Of a DNA stretch of 64,000 bases, positions 39,790-48,019 are shown one piece after another. Source of the DNA: Fictibacillus terranigra (lineage in GTDB: Bacteria; Bacillota; Bacilli; Bacillales; Fictibacillaceae); the NCBI RefSeq assembly GCF_030412265.1, contig NZ_JAUHLN010000002.1, positions 496,001-560,000 of the forward strand, written 5' to 3'. A model generated the notes under the pieces. That model ran no database searches, was not told the DNA's origin, and saw nothing but the letters and a program-made list of their open reading frames with translations. The stretch's first letter is position 1. Every line of letters starts with the position of its first letter. The position numbers and the translations under genes were made by a program.

Positions 39790-40470
39790 TTAATAGCTTA
39801 GTAATAGAGATTTAACAATTAAGTACCAGCCGTCTACGAGAATAAACAGCAGAATTTTAAAAGGGAGTGAGATCATGACAGGTGGAAGCATCATCATCCC
39901 CATCGCCATCAGAACACTTGCTACGACCATATCGATGACCAGGAACGGAACAAAAATCATGAATCCCATCTGAAAGGCAGATTTCAACTCGCTGATCGCG
40001 TATGCAGGAACAAGGGCAAGCAGCGATATATCCTTTATGTTTTCAGGTTTTTCAGCACCAGAGTAATTCAAGAAAAGCTGGAGATCTTTTTCTCGTGTAT
40101 GCTTCGCCATGAACTGCTTTAAAGGGAGTGTCCCTTTCTCAAAGGCTTCCTCCTGCGTAATCTTTCCTTTAATGAGCGGACCGATCGCATTGTGGTTGAC
40201 CTCCTGAAACGTAGGTGCCATGATGAAAAATGTTAAAAAGAGTGCGACGCCGACAAGAACCTGATTGGGCGGCATCTGTTGTGTCGCCAGAGATGTTCTT
40301 ACAAATGAAAGGACGATCACGATTCTTGTAAAACAGGTCATCAGGATTAAGATGCTTGGTGCCAGGGATAAGACCGTGAGCAGAAGCAATAGTTGTATCG
40401 TCGTTTCCATGCCGCCGGAGCTATGATTGTTAAATAGATCCAGGTTCAGACCTGGCAGTAGATCACTCAT
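39790..40470 (-). CDS. fliP: Flagellar export gate protein FliP
   Basis: Pentameric core of the export gate. The 226-residue protein has the conserved LLLLTVLSLAPSILILMTCFTRIVIVLSFVRTSL start, FLTFFIMAPTF, and the C-terminal FVPFLVIDMVVASVLMAMGMMMLPP segment. Start at 40470 (MSDLLPG), overlapping fliZ by 8 bp. No long cleaved signal peptide beyond about 25 residues. Confidence 0.97.
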   Translation of the reverse strand: MSDLLPGLNLDLFNNHSSGGMETTIQLLLLLTVLSLAPSILILMTCFTRIVIVLSFVRTSLATQQMPPNQVLVGVALFLTFFIMAPTFQEVNHNAIGPLIKGKITQEEAFEKGTLPLKQFMAKHTREKDLQLFLNYSGAEKPENIKDISLLALVPAYAISELKSAFQMGFMIFVPFLVIDMVVASVLMAMGMMMLPPVMISLPFKILLFILVDGWYLIVKSLLLSY

Positions 40471-41131
40471 CCTCTTTTCCTTTCTTGCCAAGCATTTTTA
40501 ACACTGACTTCTTTTCTGCAGAAATTTCTGCAAGCTGCTCTTTCATCACTTCGGAAAAATCAGTTGAAGCTGAAGTAGATGTCCTATTTTTAAAAAGATA
40601 GCTCCAAACTTCCCCCGCCTTCATCTGCAGGCGCGGCATTTCCGCAGGGCCCTGCCTTAACAGCTTTTCAACTTCCTCTTCTTCATTTATCTCTTTTAAC
40701 AGAGTGACCGACTCACCCACACCAACAATAAGGACGCTCGATCCGACCTTGACAGCCTGAATGGACCGGTTGGCACCAACACCGATTCCCGCAAGAGATT
40801 GCAGTGCTTTCCCTTCCTGAAAGGTCTTTGTCCTTCGCTGAATAAACTTTAATAGATAGATTAGAAGAAAAAGTACAATTCCAAGGGCGATCACCATTTT
40901 AACAACCGTCAGTACACCGCTTGATGAATCTTGAACCATTTGCTGCTTGTCATCGCTATCACTTTTATCTGTCTTCTTATCCAGACATTCATAGACGGTC
41001 TTGCATGCTGAAGCCTCCCGGGAACTCCCTCCCTCTTCTGCAGAAACACCGCGGTATCCGTGAAAAAGGAACAGGAAGGCGAGCAGTACGATGACTGTAC
41101 ACCTCATTAACTTGCCCAATTGCTCCACCAC
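40463..41131 (-). CDS. fliZ (fliO): Flagellar biosynthesis protein FliZ (FliO-like)
   Basis: Membrane assembly factor for the FliP ring. The protein (up to 222 residues) has a signal-peptide-like N-terminus, a periplasmic Asp/Lys-rich stretch, one transmembrane helix (VVKMVIALGIVLFLLIYLLKF) and a cytoplasmic FliO-like domain (ALQSLAGIGVGANRSIQAVKVGSSVLIVGVGESV). Start uncertain: GTG at 41131 or 41128, TTG at 41119 (AGGTGG eight bases upstream) or ATG at 41107. Sequence is weakly conserved; context supports the call. Confidence 0.9.
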   Translation of the reverse strand: MVEQLGKLMRCTVIVLLAFLFLFHGYRGVSAEEGGSSREASACKTVYECLDKKTDKSDSDDKQQMVQDSSSGVLTVVKMVIALGIVLFLLIYLLKFIQRRTKTFQEGKALQSLAGIGVGANRSIQAVKVGSSVLIVGVGESVTLLKEINEEEEVEKLLRQGPAEMPRLQMKAGEVWSYLFKNRTSTSASTDFSEVMKEQLAEISAEKKSVLKMLGKKGKEDE

Positions 41132-41137
41132 CTGCTG

Positions 41138-41500
41138 TTAGCTTAATGTTTTATTGATCGCTTCAATAACACGGTCTGCCTGAAACGGTTTTACAATGAA
41201 ATCCTTTGCTCCGGCCTGGATCGCATCGATGACCATCGCCTGCTGTCCCATGGCTGAACACATGATGACCTTTGCGTTCGGGTTGACCTTCTTAATCTCT
41301 TTTAATGCTGTTATGCCGTCCATCTCAGGCATCGTAATGTCAAGTGTAACCAGGTCGGGAGCAAGCTCTTTAAATTTTTCTACCGCCTGCTGCCCGTCCC
41401 CGGCTTCTCCGCAAACCTCAAAACCGTTCTTAACTAGAATGTCCTTTACCATCATTCGCATAAAAGCTGCATCATCGACTACTAAAATACGTTTAGCCAT
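41138..41500 (-). CDS. cheY: Chemotaxis response regulator CheY
   Basis: Phosphorylated CheY binds FliM/FliY and sets rotation direction. The 120-residue receiver has the acidic pair Asp9-Asp10, phospho-acceptor Asp54 (LVTLDITMPEMDG), CSAMGQ with the conserved Ser, and KPF with the active-site Lys. Excellent ribosome site GAGGAGG. It lies between fliY and fliZ, separate from cheB-cheD, as in B. subtilis. Confidence 0.97.
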   Translation of the reverse strand: MAKRILVVDDAAFMRMMVKDILVKNGFEVCGEAGDGQQAVEKFKELAPDLVTLDITMPEMDGITALKEIKKVNPNAKVIMCSAMGQQAMVIDAIQAGAKDFIVKPFQADRVIEAINKTLS

Positions 41501-41518
41501 TAAATTTCCTCCTCGTTA

Positions 41519-42664
41519 TTAGCTTAGATTTTGAAGTCTGTCTCTTCTGCTTACGATCTCTGTGACCCTCACGCCAAAGTTCTCGTCTATGACAACGACT
41601 TCCCCTTTTGCAATCAGCTTCTGGTTCACAAGGATATCAACCGGTTCTCCTGCAAGCTTGTCCAGTTCAAGGATAGAACCTGGCGACAATTCAAGAATAT
41701 CCTTGATGCTTTTCTTTGTTCTCCCCAACTCGACCGTTACCTGAAGCGGAATATCCAGCAGCATATCAAGATTTTTTGTTTCAGTATACGTGCCGGAGCT
41801 TTCTTCAAAGTCAGTGAAGATAGCCGGCTGAACGGAAACGGTTCTTTGCTGAAGCACTGGCTCAACAGCCTGCACTTCCCTTAGAGCTTCGCCGGACGAA
41901 GGCCTTGCTTCATAGGATGAGATTTGTTCTTCATCGCCTGCAGAAGGTACGGTTGGAACTCTCTCAGGAAGAGGAGGAGCACTAGGTGACACCGGCTCAG
42001 GATTCATGAGCTCTTTCACTAGATTTTGTGCAAAATCCGCATGTACGAGCTGCATGATATTTGAATCGATCAGCTCACCCACTTTCAGACGGAAGGATAC
42101 TTTTATAAAAAAATCCTCATTCGATATTACTGCCGCCGGTGATTCGATATCCAGAAAATCAATCGACGGCGGTGAAATGTCTACCCGCTTGTTAAAGATG
42201 GTAGAAAGCGAAGTAGAGGCTGAACCCATCATCTGATTCATCGCTTCCCCAACTGCGCTCAGCTGCAGTTCTCCAAAGTCAGAGGAAGGCTTCGTCCCAT
42301 CTCCCCCAAGCATAAGGTCTGCAATGATCTGTGCATCCGAGGTCTTGATCACAAGGAGGTTTGCTCCCTCAATCCCTTCCACATATTCGACCTGTACCGC
42401 TACATGGGGGATGGGAAATTCATCTTTTAATTTTTCTTTCATAACAATGGAAACAGTCGGAGTCGTAATCTGGACTTTCTGGTTCAGCAATGTTGAAAGT
42501 GCAGTTGAGGCACTGCCGAAGGAAATGTTCCCGATTTCTCCAAGTGCATCCTGTTCCATTGGACTTAAGTAGTCTTCTATGAAGACAGTGTTCTCTGAAG
42601 AAGATTCTCCTCCGTTCAGCAAAGCATCAATTTCATCCTGTGAAAGCATATTTCCGCCTACCAT
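41519..42664 (-). CDS. fliY: Flagellar switch protein / CheY-P phosphatase FliY (FliN-type)
   Basis: C-ring protein that also hydrolyses CheY-P. The 381-residue protein begins with the CheY-binding peptide LSQDEIDALLNG, then a CheC-like domain with two phosphatase motifs (GEIGNISFGSASTALSTLL and GEAMNQMMGSASTSLSTIF), a Pro/Ser-rich linker (about 220-285), and a FliN/SpoA domain (LDIPLQVTVELGRTKKSIKDILELSPGSILELD). Start 42664 is one base after the fliM stop; ATG at 42649 is an alternative. Confidence 0.96.
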   Translation of the reverse strand: MVGGNMLSQDEIDALLNGGESSSENTVFIEDYLSPMEQDALGEIGNISFGSASTALSTLLNQKVQITTPTVSIVMKEKLKDEFPIPHVAVQVEYVEGIEGANLLVIKTSDAQIIADLMLGGDGTKPSSDFGELQLSAVGEAMNQMMGSASTSLSTIFNKRVDISPPSIDFLDIESPAAVISNEDFFIKVSFRLKVGELIDSNIMQLVHADFAQNLVKELMNPEPVSPSAPPLPERVPTVPSAGDEEQISSYEARPSSGEALREVQAVEPVLQQRTVSVQPAIFTDFEESSGTYTETKNLDMLLDIPLQVTVELGRTKKSIKDILELSPGSILELDKLAGEPVDILVNQKLIAKGEVVVIDENFGVRVTEIVSRRDRLQNLS

Positions 42665-42665
42665 G

Positions 42666-43649
42666 TCACTCTTCCCCCTCTAATTGCTCTATGATCTGTA
42701 CTGCCATCCGGCTTTTTGATTTTCCCGGCTGTGCTAAAAATTTTTTATTGCTTTCCACAAAAACAACCAATGGTTCATTGATGCCTTTGTTCAGCTGGAT
42801 GATATCGCCCTCGTCCAGCTGTAAAAACTCCTCTACCTTCATATTGGCAGACCCCAGTTCAACCACCATAGGAAGCGGAGTCTGCCTGATTTTCTGTTCG
42901 ATCAGAGCGGCTTCTTCCGGCATCATTGCTTTTTGATTGGCCTGCATCCAGTAATGAACCGACAGCTTTGGTATGATTGGCTCCAGTACGACGTGCGGAA
43001 GACAAACATTCATCATCCCGCTTGTCTCTCCTATCGTTGTTGTGAGCGAGATCACTACGACCGTTTCATTGGGCGAAACCATTTGCAGGAACTGAGGATT
43101 GACTTCAAAATCCAGAACTACAGGATCGATGTCCATCACATTGCTCCATGCTTCCTTATAATTGGCCAACGCCCGCTCAAAAAGCTGAGAGATGATCTTG
43201 GATTCTATTTCCGTCAGGCTGTCTACCTTGTTCATGCTTGCCCCGTATCCGCCCATTAATCTGTCCAGCATCGAGTACGCGATGTTGGGGTTGACTTCAA
43301 CAAGCAGTCTGCCGTCGAGCGGATGGGCTTCAAAAATATTTAATATGGTCATCCGTGGAATGGACCGTATAAATTCTTCATAAGGCAGCTGATCGACTGA
43401 CGCGACAGAAATTTGCACATACGTCCTGAGCTGAGCTGAAAAATAGGTCGTCAGAAGACGGGCAAAATTTTCATGAACCCGGGTGATGCTTCTTATTTGA
43501 TCTTTTGAAAAGCGCAGTGCCCTTTTAAAGTCATACGTCCTGATTTTTTGTTCCTTCTCTTCTCTCTTCAGTTCCTCTGCGTCCATCTCACCTGTCGAAA
43601 TCGCAGAGAGCAACGCGTCGATTTCATTCTGGGAAAGTACTTCCGCCAA
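42666..43649 (-). CDS. fliM: Flagellar motor switch protein FliM
   Basis: C-ring component that binds CheY-P. The 327-residue protein opens with a CheY-binding motif (VLSQNEIDALLSAIS), then a FliM middle domain with YDFKRALRFSKDQIRS and LDRLMGG, and a C-terminal FliN-like SpoA domain. I prefer a TTG start at 43649, because AAAGGGGTGAGG lies just upstream and the N-terminus (AEVLSQ) then matches homologues; GTG at 43658 lies on that ribosome site. Confidence 0.95.
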   Translation of the reverse strand: MAEVLSQNEIDALLSAISTGEMDAEELKREEKEQKIRTYDFKRALRFSKDQIRSITRVHENFARLLTTYFSAQLRTYVQISVASVDQLPYEEFIRSIPRMTILNIFEAHPLDGRLLVEVNPNIAYSMLDRLMGGYGASMNKVDSLTEIESKIISQLFERALANYKEAWSNVMDIDPVVLDFEVNPQFLQMVSPNETVVVISLTTTIGETSGMMNVCLPHVVLEPIIPKLSVHYWMQANQKAMMPEEAALIEQKIRQTPLPMVVELGSANMKVEEFLQLDEGDIIQLNKGINEPLVVFVESNKKFLAQPGKSKSRMAVQIIEQLEGEE

Positions 43650-43678
43650 CAGCCTCACCCCTTTTCCATGATGAATTT

Positions 43679-44122
43679 TTATTGAATAATCTTTTCAGTG
43701 GTATAAACTCTTTTAACTTTTCCTTCCTGCAGCAATTTGGTGACCTTATGGTTTAGGGTGTCTTCCAGCCGGTTGATTCCTTTTTGCCCTTGAAGGCCGC
43801 CCGCCTTCATGCCGGAAAGTTCATAGATAATGATGTTATTGACTTGAAAAAGCCTCTTTTCCAGCTCAGCTTTTGCATCTTCATTATCTGTCTCGATCCT
43901 GAATTTGATTTTAATGAAAGATTGGTCGGCCAGATTCGTTGTAATTTCTTCTGTTTCAACCGTAAGCTTCTCCAATTCCTCAGCGGAAGGCTCAGCATTC
44001 GCTTCTGTTTTTGATGGCATTTGAAAGAAAACATAGTATCCAGTTCCACCTAAGATGACCAGGACAGCCAGCATGATGAAAAGGATAGGTTTTCCCTTGG
44101 ATTTTTTCACTTCTTGCTCCAT
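43679..44122 (-). CDS. fliL: Flagellar basal-body-associated protein FliL
   Basis: Membrane protein around the motor and stators. The 147-residue protein has a short basic cytoplasmic N-terminus, one transmembrane helix (PILFIMLAVLVILGGTGYYVFF), and an extracytoplasmic stomatin-like domain (FIKIKFRIETDNEDAKAELEKR; LNHKVTKLLQEGKVKRVYTTEKI). The ATG directly follows the swrD stop (TAAATG). Confidence 0.95.
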   Translation of the reverse strand: MEQEVKKSKGKPILFIMLAVLVILGGTGYYVFFQMPSKTEANAEPSAEELEKLTVETEEITTNLADQSFIKIKFRIETDNEDAKAELEKRLFQVNNIIIYELSGMKAGGLQGQKGINRLEDTLNHKVTKLLQEGKVKRVYTTEKIIQ

Positions 44123-44338
44123 TTACAAATCCCCCTTGTTCAAACCTTGAAGGTGAAACGGAGAAATACTTTGATAAAAGGAGCCGGTTTTTTCAGCGAC
44201 TGCAGTTTCCGATTCTTTCACCACAAACTTTTTGCCTGAAGTCAGTGTAATCGTCGTATCAGGAAAGGACTGAACCTGCTCAATAAAGACAGCGTTTAGC
44301 GTAAATGTCTCTCCGTTCAATTTAGTTAACATAATCAT
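44123..44338 (-). CDS. swrD: Flagellar protein SwrD (FlbD family)
   Basis: Small (71-residue) FlbD-family protein needed in B. subtilis for full flagellar motor torque and swarming. The conserved core [40 protein letters not shown] is present; the C-terminal dozen residues are longer than usual. ATG at 44338 by alignment (MIMLTKLNG). No Shine-Dalgarno sequence is seen in the 30 bp upstream, which instead contains a hairpin; see findings. Confidence 0.93.
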   Translation of the reverse strand: MIMLTKLNGETFTLNAVFIEQVQSFPDTTITLTSGKKFVVKESETAVAEKTGSFYQSISPFHLQGLNKGDL

Positions 44339-44351
44339 ATTATGGGTTATT

Positions 44352-44370
44352 AGTAAGAAGTATTCTTACT
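44352..44370 (-). promoter_or_regulatory. Hairpin in the flgE-swrD gap
   Basis: Perfect 8-bp stem AGTAAGAA/TTCTTACT with a 3-base loop, 13 bp ahead of the swrD ATG. The GGGAGG ahead of it (44375-44380) is too far from the ATG to serve as a normal ribosome site. No T-run follows, so it is not an ordinary terminator. Could be an RNA-processing or translation-control element. Confidence 0.5.
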
Positions 44371-44387
44371 GCATCCTCCCTTCTGGC

Positions 44388-45173
44388 TTATCGTTTGAGA
44401 TTGACGAGCTCCTGCAGGATCTCATCCGAAATTGTAATAATCTTTGTGTTCGCCTGGAAACCCCTCTGAGCTACGATCATCTCTGTGAACTCTTCCGACA
44501 AGTCAACGTTTGACATCTCAAGGGCACCTGATACTAGGTCTCCAGCTCCGCCTGTACCAGGGACATTAACGGTTATTGAACCAGAGTTATTTGATTGCCT
44601 ATATAAATTCCCACCTGCTTTTTCAAGTCCCGTAGGATTATCTACCTTAGCTATGGCAACATTTTGTTTAGCAGGAGCTGGCGTTACCCCCACAATCGTT
44701 ACTGAACCATCTGCTCCAATACTGAAACTTTTTGCATCGCTTGGTATATTCATTTTATTTTTACTTGTATCTAATAAGTAATAACCATCCGCATTAACAA
44801 GATCACCCTTATTATCTAAATAAAAATTACCTGCTCTCGACAAATAAGTGTTCTTATCATCGCTTGGCAAACTTTTAGCAACTAAAAAGTATCCATCCCC
44901 AGAAATTCCAAGGTCGAGTGCTCTCCCTGTTGTCTGCAGGCTTCCTTGTGTATCAACCGTATCGATTGAAGCGAGCTGAGAGCCTAGACCCACCTGTTTA
45001 GGGTTCGTTCCGGCACCAGCCCCTGAAATTTGCTGGCTGACAAGATCTTTAAACGTCGTCCGTCCTTTTTTGAACCCGTATGTATTAACGTTGGCAATGT
45101 TGTTGCCGATCACATCGAGTTTGGTCTGAAAGTTTTTCATGCCGCTGATTCCTGAATACATTGAACGTAGCAT
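44388..45173 (-). CDS. flgE (flgG): Flagellar hook protein FlgE (FlgG-like)
   Basis: Short hook protein of the Bacillus type. The 261-residue protein has the N-terminal rod/hook motif LRSMYSGISGMKNFQTKLDVIGNNIANVNTYGFKK, the conserved GSQLASIDTVDTQGSLQTTGRALDLGISGDGYFLV segment, and the C-terminal LSEEFTEMIVAQRGFQANTKIITISDEILQ helix. About 44740-44880 is clearly AT-richer than its surroundings (roughly one third GC), in the central variable part. Cotranscribed with flgD and swrD. Confidence 0.95.
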   Translation of the reverse strand: MLRSMYSGISGMKNFQTKLDVIGNNIANVNTYGFKKGRTTFKDLVSQQISGAGAGTNPKQVGLGSQLASIDTVDTQGSLQTTGRALDLGISGDGYFLVAKSLPSDDKNTYLSRAGNFYLDNKGDLVNADGYYLLDTSKNKMNIPSDAKSFSIGADGSVTIVGVTPAPAKQNVAIAKVDNPTGLEKAGGNLYRQSNNSGSITVNVPGTGGAGDLVSGALEMSNVDLSEEFTEMIVAQRGFQANTKIITISDEILQELVNLKR

Positions 45174-45204
45174 TGTTCGTTCCTCCTTAAATTAAAACCT
45201 GCTT

Positions 45205-45672
45205 TTATTTTTCAGCCTGTACATCTCCGTTAGCCACTTTTGTAATGTCAAAGCTGCTGATGATGTTTCCGTCGGCCAGCTGAAATTTCGCTTCCCCGTT
45301 GTCAAACAGGACGGCCTTGACCGAACTCTCTTTGGACTCTGTTTTCACGTTTCCTGCATCATCCTCTGTTTCCTTTAAGTACGTTACGTTCTTACCTATT
45401 AAACTGCTTTGCTGAATGAATAGATTGTCATACTGCTGAGAAATGAACTTATCGAAAGTGCTGCTCATATTCGTCATCTGCTCCAGGGAAGAAAAGGTCG
45501 CCATCTGGGAAATAAACTCTTTATCTTCCATCGGGCTGGAGGGATCCTGGTTCTGCAGCTGTGTCATCAGGATTTTGAGAAAGTCATCTTTCCCCAGAAT
45601 GTTCGATCCCGTTTGCCGTTCTTTTTTTTGAAGGCTTGAAAGGTATAGATCATTGCTTATGGCTGATGCCAT
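45205..45672 (-). CDS. flgD: Hook-capping scaffold protein FlgD
   Basis: Caps the growing hook during FlgE assembly. The 155-residue protein carries the FlgD N-terminal region ILGKDDFLKILMTQLQNQDPSSPMEDKEFISQMATFSSLEQM, and a short C-terminal beta domain (VKAVLFDNGEAKFQLADGNIISS). It follows fliK by two bases and precedes flgE. Confidence 0.95.
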   Translation of the reverse strand: MASAISNDLYLSSLQKKERQTGSNILGKDDFLKILMTQLQNQDPSSPMEDKEFISQMATFSSLEQMTNMSSTFDKFISQQYDNLFIQQSSLIGKNVTYLKETEDDAGNVKTESKESSVKAVLFDNGEAKFQLADGNIISSFDITKVANGDVQAEK

Positions 45673-45674
45673 AT

Positions 45675-46904
45675 TTACACCTCGCTCTTTCCATCATCTA
45701 ACAGGTGACTGAACAGTTCGTCCTGCTGATCATCGTCCTGCGTTTGTTGATGATTTTGTGGCTGTTGATCATGGGGATGATGATTTGATCCCTGCTGCTG
45801 AAATTTTTGTTCCTGCGGCTGTTCCAGAACTATGATCCGGTCGAGCTGAATGCTGTTCCCGTGCAATGCGTTTTTTAATAGGTGCATCTGGGACTCCATT
45901 ATTTCTTTTGCATAGGCACTGTTAGTCAGAATCCTTGCGGAAAGTTCGCCGTTCTTTGAGACAAGCTCAATGTTCAGAGTACCCAGGTGCTCCGGGGTGA
46001 GCCTGATGTTCAGCTTCGACATACCGTTTGATGAAGCTTCAAACTTACCTGACAGAATCATATTTTGGAGTTCTTTTACGAATTGCTTGTTGACATCCTC
46101 ACTGCTTCCGGATCTAGGCACATGCAGCACAAATTGTTCTAACGCCGGCATCAGCACAGGCGCCTGAACAACGGAAGAAACCGATCGGTCGGTTTGTTTA
46201 TTGACCGCACTGTTCCATTGTACCGGCAAGCCCGACACGTTTTTTCTTTGAGCAGCACGTTCCATCTTGTCCAAAAAAGCTTGGGGCTCCAAGGTTTTCA
46301 CTGATTTACCACCGACACTTTGCTCCAGTTTTTCAAGCTGCTGCACCAAACCGTTCAATATTGCCCTAGCTGATTTTGGTTGATTTCTGTTTGGCAGGAC
46401 AGAAAACAGCTGCTCTATGCTTTTTTTGACCTCTGGAATTACACTTTTCTCCATCTCAATTGGCTCTCCCAGATTCACATTCAGTTTGTCTTTTCGGAAT
46501 TCATGAATGAGCTGGGCAATGGCTTTTGCCGCAGGCAGAGATTCGCCCTTCAATATGCCGGCCGACGTTGTTCCATTTTGAAACAGTGTTTGAATGTGCT
46601 GGACAAGCTCTGCTGGCAGCTTTGCCAAAAGCGCCTGTACATCCGGCACAACGAGTTCATCTTTCCAGTTGGGAAGATCTTCTTTGTCCAGTGCTTGCAG
46701 GATGGGTTGGAGCAAACTCTCTGACGGAATCTTTCCCTTCTGATCCGGTAGTGCTGTTGCAGATGACTGCAGCATACTTTTTGATTGGGCAAGACTCATA
46801 GAGAAAGGAGATGCCTCCAGCTTTTTGCCAGGCTGCTGTGATCCGGGCAGCACCACAGCAGCGGAGCGGTCTGCTGATAATGAAATTGGTAATTTCACGT
46901 TCAT
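45675..46904 (-). CDS. fliK: Flagellar hook-length control protein FliK
   Basis: Ruler/length-control protein that triggers the FlhB switch. The 409-residue protein has a low-complexity N-terminal secreted portion and a C-terminal FliK domain (MSKLNIRLTPEHLGTLNIELVSKNGELSARI), followed by a Gln/His-rich tail (QEQKFQQQGSNHHPHDQQPQ) before an acidic end. Sequence is variable in this family; domain and place between ylxF and flgD support it. Confidence 0.93.
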   Translation of the reverse strand: MNVKLPISLSADRSAAVVLPGSQQPGKKLEASPFSMSLAQSKSMLQSSATALPDQKGKIPSESLLQPILQALDKEDLPNWKDELVVPDVQALLAKLPAELVQHIQTLFQNGTTSAGILKGESLPAAKAIAQLIHEFRKDKLNVNLGEPIEMEKSVIPEVKKSIEQLFSVLPNRNQPKSARAILNGLVQQLEKLEQSVGGKSVKTLEPQAFLDKMERAAQRKNVSGLPVQWNSAVNKQTDRSVSSVVQAPVLMPALEQFVLHVPRSGSSEDVNKQFVKELQNMILSGKFEASSNGMSKLNIRLTPEHLGTLNIELVSKNGELSARILTNSAYAKEIMESQMHLLKNALHGNSIQLDRIIVLEQPQEQKFQQQGSNHHPHDQQPQNHQQTQDDDQQDELFSHLLDDGKSEV

Positions 46905-46914
46905 TCACCTCCAC

Positions 46915-47574
46915 TTATCCCTTTGGTTTAATCATGAGCGTAAGGTCTGCCGCCTTAGAAGGTTCCATCTTGGCAAGGATACTGCCCGTCACATCATCAT
47001 CGAGCAGCTGAAGAATTTCCGCCGCATCTTTGTTTTTCATTTTAGAAAGTATCTCTGCCGAGTTTTTCGGTGACATGGTGTTATACCATGACGCTATTTT
47101 CTTTTTATTTTTACTTTGCTGTCCAGATGAAATAGTGCTTGCATCCTCTGAAGCACTTGACCCCTGTGTGCTCTCTGTACTCTGCGCGTCATTCGCGTTC
47201 TGTGCACTTCCTGATTCCGTTTCCTTTTGGGCAGCAGCAAGATCTGCTTTCAAGCTCTCCACTTCTGTCTGTTTATTGTCCACATCACGCTGGAGAAGCT
47301 TGATCATACGGTCACGTTCGCTCACTTTCTTTTTCCAGTACGCCTCTGATTGTGCGTTCTGTTCTGTCGTGTTTGTAACGGGATCATTCTTATCAACAAG
47401 AGAGGAGATGACGGGAAGACCGCTTCCGATCTTTTTTGCTTTATCACCGATGTTCACTCCCATGAACAATAGGATCAGTGCCAGGATGATAATGACAAAC
47501 ACTGCCGGTACGGCGATGACGAGAAGGATCGAGGAGAACCGGTTTGTTTTTTCTTTTGTTTCCAACGAGGACAC
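46915..47574 (-). CDS. ylxF: Flagellar operon protein YlxF (MotE/MgtE N-domain-like)
   Basis: Membrane protein of the fla/che operon, with a chaperone-like MgtE-N-type fold; function in Bacillus not established. The protein (up to 219 residues) has one transmembrane helix (ILLVIAVPAVFVIIILALILLFM), a coiled coil (about 85-115), a Ser-rich spacer and a C-terminal IASWYNTMSPKNSAEILSKMKNKDAAEILQLLDDDVTGSILAKMEPSKAADL helix repeat. Start uncertain: GTG at 47574 or TTG at 47565 with AGGTG six bases before it. Confidence 0.88.
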   Translation of the reverse strand: MSSLETKEKTNRFSSILLVIAVPAVFVIIILALILLFMGVNIGDKAKKIGSGLPVISSLVDKNDPVTNTTEQNAQSEAYWKKKVSERDRMIKLLQRDVDNKQTEVESLKADLAAAQKETESGSAQNANDAQSTESTQGSSASEDASTISSGQQSKNKKKIASWYNTMSPKNSAEILSKMKNKDAAEILQLLDDDVTGSILAKMEPSKAADLTLMIKPKG

Positions 47575-47580
47575 CTAATT

Positions 47581-48018
47581 TCATTGGTTAATGTAGCGCA
47601 AAATGGAAAACTCATCATTTTGCTGATTTTCTATACCAGTCATTAGCCGCTGATAATCAGCCAGCTGCTTTTCTTTCAGCTTTTCATACTTCTTTACTTC
47701 TATCGTTTTCTCGACAAGCTCTTGCTGTGTGATATTCATGATCTCTCTGGCCTTCTGTACTTGAGATTGGACTGCGTTAATCTTTTGTGTCAGAGAAAGC
47801 AGAAACCGCTGGGTCTGCTGCAGCTCATTGATGACCATCCGGGATCTGAACTGTTCATCTGAATGCTGTTCAACCTCCTCCTTTTTTCTTAAAAGATCAT
47901 AGAGTGTTTGCGCCAAACTCTCGAACATTCGTACACTCTCTCCGTACTCAGACTCTACAGCTTCCTTTTCTTTCGTTTTAAGCGACAGGATTTTTTCCAT
48001 TTTAAAATCAAATGACAT
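47581..48018 (-). CDS. fliJ: Flagellar export chaperone FliJ
   Basis: Coiled-coil export factor that associates with the FliI ATPase. The 145-residue protein is largely helical with a long coiled coil (LKTKEKEAVESEYGESVRMFESLAQTL, then RSRMVINELQQTQRFLL). Start at 48018 (MSFDFKMEKIL) with GGAGGAGAAAGG upstream, two bases after the fliI stop. Sequence is variable; the fliH-fliI-fliJ context supports the call. Confidence 0.93.
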   Translation of the reverse strand: MSFDFKMEKILSLKTKEKEAVESEYGESVRMFESLAQTLYDLLRKKEEVEQHSDEQFRSRMVINELQQTQRFLLSLTQKINAVQSQVQKAREIMNITQQELVEKTIEVKKYEKLKEKQLADYQRLMTGIENQQNDEFSILRYINQ

Positions 48019-48019
48019 A

